Assembly (NCBI GenBank): GCA_964639275.1
Contig: CAZXCQ010000029.1
Location: forward strand, 1 to 33,540
Length of the DNA: 33,540 nt
Direction of reading: 5' to 3'
From: CAZXCQ01 sp964639275
Lineage (GTDB): Bacteria > Desulfobacterota > DSM-4660 > Desulfatiglandales > Desulfatiglandaceae
Shown here one piece after another: positions 7,232 through 13,947 of this stretch (its first letter is position 1; each line of letters starts with the position of its first letter). A program made the translations under genes and the position numbers. The notes under the pieces were generated by a model. The model searched no databases. It had not been told where the DNA came from and saw only the letters and a program-made list of their open reading frames with translations.

Positions 7232-8632
7232 TTAGCCCCTTACCAACTTTCCATATTGATACAGCCCGGCCATGGCTTTTGCCGCCCTCCCGGGTGTGGG
7301 CAGGTTGAAGATGGCCCCGGCCTTTTCAAGATCGCCCACCTGCCGTTCCCAGACCCCTGGTGGCGAAACCAGGCAGGTGATGACCGGCTTTTTCTGGTTC
7401 CATCTGATCAGAAGATCCGAGATGCCCTGCACTGCCTCCCTATTGGCAGAGGCGAACATCATCAGGAGAATAATGCCGTCAATGTTGCTGTCTTCCATGA
7501 CTGCCCGGATAATGCCCTGAATAGCCGAGGAGTCATACCAGGCAGGCCCCATGTCTACAGGGTTTGTTCGGATGGCCAGAGGCGGGAGAAGACCGTTGAT
7601 GACCCGCTGGGTCTCAGGACTAAACGGAGCGATGTTGAGCGCCTCGGCCTCGCAGACATCGCACGCCGCCATCCCCGGCCCGGCCTGGCCTGTGAGAACC
7701 GCCATCCGCGGACCAGCAGGCGGGGGACACAGGGGCAATGCCTGGGCCAGATCCAGGAGGGACTGGATACTATCCACGCACAGTATCCCGGCCTGCCTGA
7801 AGGCCCCCTTATATATCTTTTGATTCCCGGCCATTGAGCCGGTGTGCGAAAGCGAGGCCTGATTACCGGTCTCTGAGTTCCCTGTCTTGAAGGCCACGAT
7901 CGGCTTTTTCCCCATATGGGCTCTCGCCACCTCCATGAGATCACGCGCTCTATCCAGGCCCTCCAGATAGAGGGCGATCACCCGGGTCTCGGGATCTCCA
8001 ATCAGGTAGGGAAGAATCTCGGCAAAGTCCACATTTAACCGATTGCCGAGACCCACGACCTTGCCAAGCCCGACCCCCTGGTTGATGGCCATAAAGGCCA
8101 GCAGATGGGAGATCCCTCCGCTCTGGCTGACCAGGCTGAGACCGCCCTTCAGGCTCATGGAGAACTCGGGTGTGAAGGAGGCGTTCAAGTGGCGGTGCAG
8201 ATTGATCACCCCAAAGGTATTGGGACCGATCACCGGTATACCAGCCCTGCGGGCGATCTGGGCCAATGCCATCTGCTGCCGGGCCCCCGAGGGGGCATCG
8301 ATCTCTTTGAACCCCGCCGTGATAAGGACAATTCCCCTAACCGCCTTTTGTTCGCATTCTTCAAAAACCTGCGGGACCACCCCTGCAGGAACCACAACGA
8401 TTGCCAGGTCGATCGGCCCTTGGATTTCCCCCACGGATGGAGAAGACGGGATACCCATGATCTCCTTTGCCCCGGGGTTTACCGGCATGATCCGCCCTTC
8501 AAAACCGCCGTTTGTCAGGCTCTTCATGACATGGTAACCTAGCTTTGCCGGGTTTTCAGAGGCCCCGATGACGGCCACGGTGTCAGGGTTAAAGATGGCC
8601 TTCAGGTTGCCCATCATTTGGGTATCATTCAT
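7232..8632 (-). CDS. ADP-forming acyl-CoA (acetate-CoA) synthetase, alpha subunit, CoA-binding
   Basis: A 466-residue protein with three succinyl-CoA-synthetase-like domains. The N-terminal CoA-binding domain reads NPDTVAVIGASENPAKLGYH, IVVVPAGVVPQVFEEC and GIPVIGPNTFGVIN. The next domain has LSLVSQSGGISHLLAF and VGLGNRLNVDFAEILPYL. The phosphohistidine motif LSHTGSMAG places the catalytic-type His at 263. It forms the enzyme with the ATP-grasp beta subunit at 5759-6430. The ATG at 8630-8632 has only a weak AAAGAGA upstream; Met6 or Met7 are alternatives. Separate alpha and beta genes are common in anaerobes, but the roughly 800-bp gap holding a foreign-looking gene is unusual. Confidence 0.93.
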   Translation of the reverse strand: MNDTQMMGNLKAIFNPDTVAVIGASENPAKLGYHVMKSLTNGGFEGRIMPVNPGAKEIMGIPSSPSVGEIQGPIDLAIVVVPAGVVPQVFEECEQKAVRGIVLITAGFKEIDAPSGARQQMALAQIARRAGIPVIGPNTFGVINLHRHLNASFTPEFSMSLKGGLSLVSQSGGISHLLAFMAINQGVGLGKVVGLGNRLNVDFAEILPYLIGDPETRVIALYLEGLDRARDLMEVARAHMGKKPIVAFKTGNSETGNQASLSHTGSMAGNQKIYKGAFRQAGILCVDSIQSLLDLAQALPLCPPPAGPRMAVLTGQAGPGMAACDVCEAEALNIAPFSPETQRVINGLLPPLAIRTNPVDMGPAWYDSSAIQGIIRAVMEDSNIDGIILLMMFASANREAVQGISDLLIRWNQKKPVITCLVSPPGVWERQVGDLEKAGAIFNLPTPGRAAKAMAGLYQYGKLVRG

Positions 8633-9029
8633 GTTTTTCTCTTTATATCCAGATCAGACAAATTGTAACATTTAAGGTCAGGATGCAGGGTTTCATAGAT
8701 CGACAATAGTAGATCCCTTTGCCTGTGGATCTTTACAATCTATTGTGATGTATCGTCAACAGAAATATGTAACCGTCTAGAGGTTCAGGGTTCACAGGTT
8801 CAGAGGTTTCCCGCTTGCAGGGGGATCTTCGATAGGTTTCAGGCCTGGTTTTGGTCATTGGTGCTTGTGATTTGTTTGTGATTTGCTGCTTGTGATTTGG
8901 TGCTTTCCCATAGGGTTAAGGATTGAGTAGCAACTGGTGTTGAGTTTGGGTGACAGGCATGCTACGCTTTAAACAATAAGGGCAGGGGTTTGCTGTATCA
9001 ATTTAGTTTTCAAAATTGGAACTGAGACA
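8633..9029. other. Divergent intergenic region with nested inverted repeat and dispersed repeats
   Basis: Between the divergent synthetase alpha and tilS genes. A nested inverted repeat (ACAATAG 8703-8709 / CTATTGT 8740-8746, enclosing GATCC / GGATC) may be regulatory. From 8768 to 8850 runs a GGTTCAG-family repeat sharing GGATCTTCGA with 5186-5275. From 8850 to about 8915 it continues as TTTTGGTCATTGGTGCTTGT and CTTGTGATTTGGTGCTTTCC, nearly the reverse complement of 18040-18090. No gene is seen. Confidence 0.65.
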
Positions 9030-9060
9030 GGGGAATGGGGGTTCAGAATCCCCATTCCCC
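9030..9060 (+). promoter_or_regulatory. Perfect 11-bp stem-loop in the tilS leader
   Basis: GGGGAATGGGG (9030-9040) and CCCCATTCCCC (9050-9060) form a perfect 11-bp stem with a nine-base loop, 40 bases before the tilS start. There is no T-run after it, so it is more likely an mRNA-stabilising or regulatory stem, or a repeat, than a factor-independent terminator. Confidence 0.55.
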
Positions 9061-9100
9061 GGGTTTCAAAAAGATTTACGGCTTGCAAAAGAGGGTTTGC

Positions 9101-10507
9101 ATGGACCTGGAAAGGGAAACCATCAGGAAGGTTGCAGACACCATTTCCAGAAACCGGATGCTGGTTTGTGGTGATCGGGTGATTGTGGCGGTCTCAGGGG
9201 GGGCGGATTCGGTTTGCCTTCTGGATATTCTATATCAACTCAGAGGCCGTTTTGGGGTGGATCTGGTGGTGGCCCACTTTGACCATGGCCTCAGACCGGG
9301 GGAGGACAAATCCGAAACAGAATTCGTCGTGTCACTGGCACGGAACCTGGATCTCCCCTTTAAAACGGGCAGGGCAGGGGCCCTTTTATATAAGGAGACC
9401 TCATCTCTCGAGGAAAGGGCCAGGGAGGCGAGGTATCAGTTTTTGGAGGAGGTAAGGGCAAATATCGGCGCAAAAAAGATTGCCCTGGGCCACAACCTGA
9501 TGGACCAGGCTGAGACGGTTCTCATGAGGCTTTTGCGGGGGAGCGGCCCATCAGGGCTGGCCGGGATACCGCCCGCGCGGAATGAGAAGGTGATCAGACC
9601 GCTGATTGAACTTGGCCGGGAGGAGATCGAGGGCTACCTTGAAGAGAGGGGTTTGCGGTACATCTCAGACCCTTCGAATCTTGACACCCGGTTTTTTAGA
9701 AACAAAATCCGCCTGGAACTTCTCCCCCACCTCAAGAAATACCAGCCCAGGATTGTCGAGATCCTTGGGAAGACCGCAAAGATCATGAGAACAGATGAGG
9801 CCTGGCTGGAGGAAGAGGCCGAGGGGTGGATCGATAGAGTGGGCAAAAGGGAGGCAAATGGCAAGGTTTCGATCCCCTTGTCTCCTTTTGCATCGCTCCC
9901 CGAGGCCTTAAAGGGCCGTGTCATCCGACAGGCCTTGAAGGCCGCCGGAGGGAGTCTGCGGCGTGTGGGGTTTGGTCATGTGGAGGCCGTAAAGGGTTTG
10001 GCAGCGGGTGAAAGGTCGCAGGCACGGATCGGTCTTCCTAACGGCGTGACAGCCAGGAGGGTGTATGATCGGTTGGTCTTTTCCCGGAGGCCGGCAAGAC
10101 CCACAAAGGACTATTGTTACCTCCTGGGGCGGCCCGGGGAGTTCTATCTGGAATCTCTGGGGTGCACTGTCACCCTCAATGAAATGGAGAGGGGGATACT
10201 GTCTGACATGGGGGTCTCCCCATGGACTGCGTTTCTTGACGCGGGCCCCATAACCTATCCATTGATGATCAGGAATTTTAGGCCGGGCGACAGGTTTCTC
10301 CCGCTTGGTATGACAGGTCACAGAAAGCTCAAGGACTTTTTTATTGACCTCAAGGTTTCCTCTGAGGTAAGGGGACGCATCCCGATCTTGACCTGCAGGG
10401 AGACCGTGGTTTGGGTGTGCGGTCTTAGGATTGACGATCATTTCAAGGTGACAACGGAGACCCGAAGGATCTTAAAGGTCTCATTCGATAAGGTGGCTCT
10501 GGAGTGA
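9101..10507 (+). CDS. tilS: tRNA(Ile)-lysidine synthase
   Basis: An N-type ATP pyrophosphatase of 468 residues that attaches lysine to C34 of tRNA-Ile(CAU), changing its codon reading from AUG to AUA. The PP-loop SGGADS is at 32-37, followed by VVAHFDHGLRPGEDKSE, LGHNLMDQAETVLMRLLRGS and RPLIELGREEIEGYL. The C-terminal substrate-binding domain contains NFRPGDRFLPLGMTGHRKLK and the typical LKDFFIDLKV. The frame is open 22 codons further upstream, but ATG at 9101 has GAGG at the right distance and begins just before the conserved N-terminal helix. The stop TGA (10505-10507) lies inside a solitary arm of the 102-bp repeat element. Confidence 0.96.
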   Translation: MDLERETIRKVADTISRNRMLVCGDRVIVAVSGGADSVCLLDILYQLRGRFGVDLVVAHFDHGLRPGEDKSETEFVVSLARNLDLPFKTGRAGALLYKETSSLEERAREARYQFLEEVRANIGAKKIALGHNLMDQAETVLMRLLRGSGPSGLAGIPPARNEKVIRPLIELGREEIEGYLEERGLRYISDPSNLDTRFFRNKIRLELLPHLKKYQPRIVEILGKTAKIMRTDEAWLEEEAEGWIDRVGKREANGKVSIPLSPFASLPEALKGRVIRQALKAAGGSLRRVGFGHVEAVKGLAAGERSQARIGLPNGVTARRVYDRLVFSRRPARPTKDYCYLLGRPGEFYLESLGCTVTLNEMERGILSDMGVSPWTAFLDAGPITYPLMIRNFRPGDRFLPLGMTGHRKLKDFFIDLKVSSEVRGRIPILTCRETVVWVCGLRIDDHFKVTTETRRILKVSFDKVALE

Positions 10508-10531
10508 TATCTCAAAAAACAGGGGATAAAT
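10504..10531 (+). repeat. Solitary arm of the 102-bp palindromic element, providing a leader and Shine-Dalgarno-like sequence
   Basis: Positions 10510-10531 match the reverse complement of the right arm of copies A and B at 21 of 22 bases (TCTCAAAAAACAGGGG followed by ATAAAT). The arm starts at the tilS stop codon and ends one base before the next ATG. Its GGGG lies seven bases before that ATG and is the only Shine-Dalgarno candidate there. Confidence 0.75.
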
Positions 10532-10532
10532 T

Positions 10533-11750
10533 ATGAATGAACCACTACCCCTCATGAGAAGGGATCTGGAACTTATCCCGGTCCAGCATGGTGGGCAGCA
10601 ACTGGTATTGATCCGGGACCCGCTTGGGCTGGTTCAGGAGGGTAAGGCAGTGGCCGCACCGCTTTGTCAGATCATGGCCCTGTTGGACGGGACCCTTACC
10701 ATGAGGGATCTCCAGATGGTCCTGATGAGGCAAAAGGGAGGTGTCCTGGTGGGGACGGAAGAGATAAAGGCCCTCCTGGACCATCTTGATGACTCCTACC
10801 TGCTCGATTCGGAGCGGTATCGCGCGGCGAGGGGGCAAATCGTTGTCGAGTTCGCCTCAAAGCGGGTCAGGCCCTGCTCCCACTGTGGCAAGAGCTACCC
10901 CGGAGATGTCTTGGAACTTGAGCGAAGGCTCGATGAGATCCTGGCCGGTCAACCCCCCGCTCCCGAACCATCGGGGAAGATCAGGGCATTGGTGGCGCCC
11001 CATATTGACTTTGCTGTGGGGTACAGGGTCTATTCAAGGGCCTATCAGATGCTCAAATATGCGGCACCTTCCAGGGTCGTGGTGCTGGGCGTGGGGCACA
11101 GTCTGGCAGGTGATCTATTCAGCCTGACTGATAAGGACTTTGAGACCCCGATGGGTGTGATAAGAAACGAACCCGCCGTGATCAATGAATTGCGAGAGGC
11201 CGGAGGGGATATCATTTCGGACAATGATTTTCCCCACCGCTCCGAGCATTCGATCGAGTTTCAGGCCGTCTTTTTGCAGCACCTTCTCAAGGGGAAGGGC
11301 TTTCGCATTGTCCCCATCCTCTGCGGGTCGATCCAGGCCTTTTTTGCTGATCGCACCCGGAAGGCTTACCTGGAAAAGGCGACGCCCTTTCTCGAAAAGC
11401 TGAGTCAGATAATAATGGCGACAGAAGGTGAGACCCTCGTTGTGGCGGGGGTCGATTTCTCGCATATCGGCCCAAAATTTGGCCATCCAAGACCGGCCCA
11501 ATACCTGGAGGGCCAGGCAGAGGCGCACGATAAGACCCTGATAGGGTATCTGTGCCAGCTGGATGCAGACCGGTTCTGGGAAGAATCAAGGGGGGTGAAT
11601 AACCAATATAATGTCTGCGGTTTCTCCGCCCTTGCGTGTATGCTTGAGGTATTGCCGCCCTGCAAGGGGGAAATGCTCGGTTATCAGCTATGGCATGAGG
11701 AGCCCACCCAGTCCGCCGTCAGTTTCGCGGCGGTCCTTTTTACTTCCTAG
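10533..11750 (+). CDS. AmmeMemoRadiSam system protein B (Memo family) with N-terminal extension
   Basis: A 405-residue protein. The Memo domain occupies about 150-405 and shows APHIDFAVGYRVYSRAY (155-171), VVVLGVGHS (182-190), TPMGVIRNEP, FPHRSEHSIEFQAVFLQHLL (233-252) and VAGVDFSHIGPKFG. The first 140 residues form a winged-helix-like module (LRDPLGLVQEGK, LLDGTLTMRDLQMVL, LLDSERYRAA) ending in a CxxC pair at 115-118 (RPCSHCGKSYP). This architecture is typical of the Memo partner of an AMMECR1 protein and a radical SAM enzyme; neither partner is in this window. Memo folds resemble class III extradiol dioxygenases and bind metal, but the bacterial reaction is not established. Start ATG 10533 uses the repeat arm just upstream. 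It converges on the EamA gene with a seven-base gap. Confidence 0.92.
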   Translation: MNEPLPLMRRDLELIPVQHGGQQLVLIRDPLGLVQEGKAVAAPLCQIMALLDGTLTMRDLQMVLMRQKGGVLVGTEEIKALLDHLDDSYLLDSERYRAARGQIVVEFASKRVRPCSHCGKSYPGDVLELERRLDEILAGQPPAPEPSGKIRALVAPHIDFAVGYRVYSRAYQMLKYAAPSRVVVLGVGHSLAGDLFSLTDKDFETPMGVIRNEPAVINELREAGGDIISDNDFPHRSEHSIEFQAVFLQHLLKGKGFRIVPILCGSIQAFFADRTRKAYLEKATPFLEKLSQIIMATEGETLVVAGVDFSHIGPKFGHPRPAQYLEGQAEAHDKTLIGYLCQLDADRFWEESRGVNNQYNVCGFSALACMLEVLPPCKGEMLGYQLWHEEPTQSAVSFAAVLFTS

Positions 11751-11757
11751 CCTGCCC

Positions 11758-12672
11758 TTAGTCCGTTGCCGTGACGGGCCTGGGAGAGGGGCCGCGATTG
11801 ACAAATATCGTTCCCAGACTGACGAGTGTCAAGGCAGCCACGAGGTTCGCACTCATGACTTCACCCAGGATAAGCGCACCGCTGAGGAACACACCAAACA
11901 CAGGGGTGAAGAATGAAAAGGCGTGGAGGAGGCTTACGGGATAGTGGTGGATGAGGTGGAACCAGAGGAGATAGCTCAGAAAGGCCACGATGATAGACTG
12001 ATAAAAGACCGAGAAACCCGTAGAAAATGAAAATCCCGATATAAGCGGGTCTTCCAGCACTATGCTCAGGAGGAACAGAAGAGGTGTCGAGAAGAGGACC
12101 TGGTAAAAGAGGGTCTGCAGGGGGAGTGTACGGTGGGTCAGAAACCTCTTGACGTATAGCGTGGTTGCCCCCCACAGGGCCCCCGCCCCAAGGGCCATGA
12201 GATCCCCCGGGAGGGTCCTGAGGGAAAATGGTCCCAGATCTCTCATAAAAAGCACCACCACCCCGGCAAAGGCCAGGATAAGGCCGAGGGCCTTCCAGGG
12301 GTTGAGCCGATCCCCTTTGAGAAAAAAGTGAGCCCCCAGGGCAACTAAAAAAGGGGCACTGTAGACCAGGATATAGGTTCGGGATGCCAGGGTATACTGT
12401 AGCCCCACATATATCAGGCCAAATTCGCCCCCGAAAAGGACCCCGATGACTATTCCGTGAACCAGTATGATCCGGGAGGGGAACAGGACAATTCCTTTCG
12501 CCCTCATCCATATAAAGAGACAAATGCTAGCAACCAGTGACCTGATACCGGCCATAAATAGTGGCGCCAGGTGGTGCGCCCCGATCTTTATTATGGCCAT
12601 GTTGGCACCCCAGGTCAGGGAGAGGAGCAGGAGGAGTGCGATGGGTTGCCAGCGGAGTTGTGCTTGGTACAT
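11758..12672 (-). CDS. EamA/DMT-superfamily transporter
   Basis: A 304-residue, very hydrophobic protein with ten predicted membrane segments in two EamA repeats. The first runs from LLLLSLTWGANMAIIKIGAH, with FMAGIRSLVASICLFIW and GLQYTLASRTYILVYSAPFL. The second has GDLMALGAGALWGATTLYV and closes with FFTPVFGVFLSGALILGE. EamA proteins export amino acids, nucleosides or other metabolites in the inner membrane; substrate cannot be predicted. It is transcribed toward tilS/Memo as a monocistron. The ATG at 12670-12672 has GGGAAG upstream. Confidence 0.92.
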   Translation of the reverse strand: MYQAQLRWQPIALLLLLSLTWGANMAIIKIGAHHLAPLFMAGIRSLVASICLFIWMRAKGIVLFPSRIILVHGIVIGVLFGGEFGLIYVGLQYTLASRTYILVYSAPFLVALGAHFFLKGDRLNPWKALGLILAFAGVVVLFMRDLGPFSLRTLPGDLMALGAGALWGATTLYVKRFLTHRTLPLQTLFYQVLFSTPLLFLLSIVLEDPLISGFSFSTGFSVFYQSIIVAFLSYLLWFHLIHHYPVSLLHAFSFFTPVFGVFLSGALILGEVMSANLVAALTLVSLGTIFVNRGPSPRPVTATD

Positions 12673-13081
12673 AACAGGTCTTCCCTATCACAGGAGAGCC
12701 ATATGAGAAAAGGGATTATTTTGCCGGTTCTGATTGTCGTTGTGCCATTTTGGTTAGGTATGAACGTACCTTCTCAATAATTAGCGGTAAACATGTTTAT
12801 TATCAGAAGGTCTGGATTCCGGGGCAGGCCCCGGAATCCAGGTGTCCTCCCCCTAATCATTGAGATGTTACGTATGAACCAACCTCCTGTACCACGGATT
12901 TGCTTTTTCAACCCAAGGTCGCAACGAAAGTTCAGACGTGACGTATCAATGACTGAAATGTGTATTGAACCTCGAACCTCTGAACCCCGATTCATCGGGA
13001 AACTTCAGAACCCTGAACCTTTGAAGCCGTTAACGCAATACCACCCGCTTTCCGGGTGGATTCTTTACGTACCTGTAAGCT
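12673..13081. other. Gene-free gap with a perfect palindrome and GGTTCAG-family repeat
   Basis: A perfect palindrome, CTGGATTCCGGGGC (12812-12825) and its complement at 12828-12841 with a two-base centre, is of the extragenic GGATTCC..GGAATCC type. A GGTTCAG-family repeat in reverse orientation covers about 12965-13035, with the hairpin CCCGAT-TC-ATCGGG at 12986-12999. A smaller stem CCACCCG/CGGGTGG lies near 13041-13059, just after lipA, but lacks a T-run. The short open frames here show no protein character. Confidence 0.65.
12812..12841. repeat. Perfect 14-bp inverted repeat (extragenic palindrome)
   Basis: CTGGATTCCGGGGC at 12812-12825 and its exact reverse complement at 12828-12841 are separated by AG. 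A looser relative (ATTCCGGG 20308-20315 / CCCGGAAT 20330-20337) lies in the 19.7-20.5 kb repeat region. Confidence 0.85.
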
Positions 13082-13939
13082 CTATTTGAGCTGCCCGTAA
13101 AGCTCCTTTGCATGATACGAACTCCGTACAAACGGACCGCTGGCAACCTCGGAAAATCCCATTTTTAGTGCATTCTCCCGCCAGTCGTCAAATTCTTCCG
13201 GGGAAAGATATCGCGAAACCGGCAGGTGATCCTTTGATGGCTGGAGATATTGACCCAGGGTGAGGATGCTGCACCCGACCGAAAGGAGGTCTTCAAGGGA
13301 TTTCCAGATCTCACCAGTGGATTCTCCCAGACCCAGCATCAGCCCCGATTTGGTGGGGGTGCCGGGGGCGTGGCCCCTTACGCGTCCAAGCAGTTCGAGC
13401 GAGCGCTCATAGAGTGCCCCTGGCCGAACCAGGGGGTAAAGCCGGGGGACGGTTTCGAGGTTGTGATTCAGGACATGGGGCCGGGTCCCGAGGACCGTCC
13501 TCAGCGCGGCGGGGTTGCCCTGGAAATCGGGTATCAAGACCTCCACAAGGGTATGGGGCATCTGCCGGCGGATCGCTTTGATGGTACTTGCAAAGTGGCC
13601 TGCGCCCCCATCGGGGAGGTCATCCCGGGTCACCGAGGTAATAACGACATACCTCAACCCCATGTCTCTTACAGCCCTGGCCACCCTCACCGGTTCTTCA
13701 GGATCGGGCAGGCCGGAGGGCCCGTGTTCCACTGCGCAGAAACGGCAATTGCGGGTGCAACGGGGACCCATGATCAAAAAGGTGGCCGTCTTATTCGAGA
13801 AGCACTCCCAGAGGTTGGGGCACTTAGCCTCCTGGCATACGGTGTGAAGATGGCCCCTGCTCAGCGAGGCCCTGACCTTTTCATAGGTGGGCGCCTTTGG
13901 AAGCCTCTGGATAAGCCACCGGGGTTTTTGTGTATGCAT
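13082..13939 (-). CDS. lipA: Lipoyl synthase (radical SAM)
   Basis: A 285-residue radical SAM enzyme that inserts two sulfurs into protein-bound octanoyl groups to make lipoate. The auxiliary-cluster cysteines are C35, C40 and C46 (CQEAKCPNLWEC); the radical SAM cluster is C61, C65, C68 (CTRNCRFC). The conserved C-terminal RSSYHA (272-277) supplies the serine ligand of the auxiliary cluster. ATG at 13937-13939 is preferred; a TTG at 13949-13951 overlapping the upstream stop as TTGA is the alternative and would add four residues. Neither has a clear Shine-Dalgarno sequence. It follows the molybdenum-hydroxylase genes directly, so co-transcription is likely, although no direct biochemical link is known. 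No lipB is adjacent. Confidence 0.95.
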   Translation of the reverse strand: MHTQKPRWLIQRLPKAPTYEKVRASLSRGHLHTVCQEAKCPNLWECFSNKTATFLIMGPRCTRNCRFCAVEHGPSGLPDPEEPVRVARAVRDMGLRYVVITSVTRDDLPDGGAGHFASTIKAIRRQMPHTLVEVLIPDFQGNPAALRTVLGTRPHVLNHNLETVPRLYPLVRPGALYERSLELLGRVRGHAPGTPTKSGLMLGLGESTGEIWKSLEDLLSVGCSILTLGQYLQPSKDHLPVSRYLSPEEFDDWRENALKMGFSEVASGPFVRSSYHAKELYGQLK

Positions 13940-13947
13940 TTTCGGTA

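Noticed and set aside
12793..13089. A 98-codon plus-strand open frame between the EamA gene and lipA
   Set aside because: It reads through a perfect palindrome and a GGTTCAG repeat block; the translation is not protein-like.
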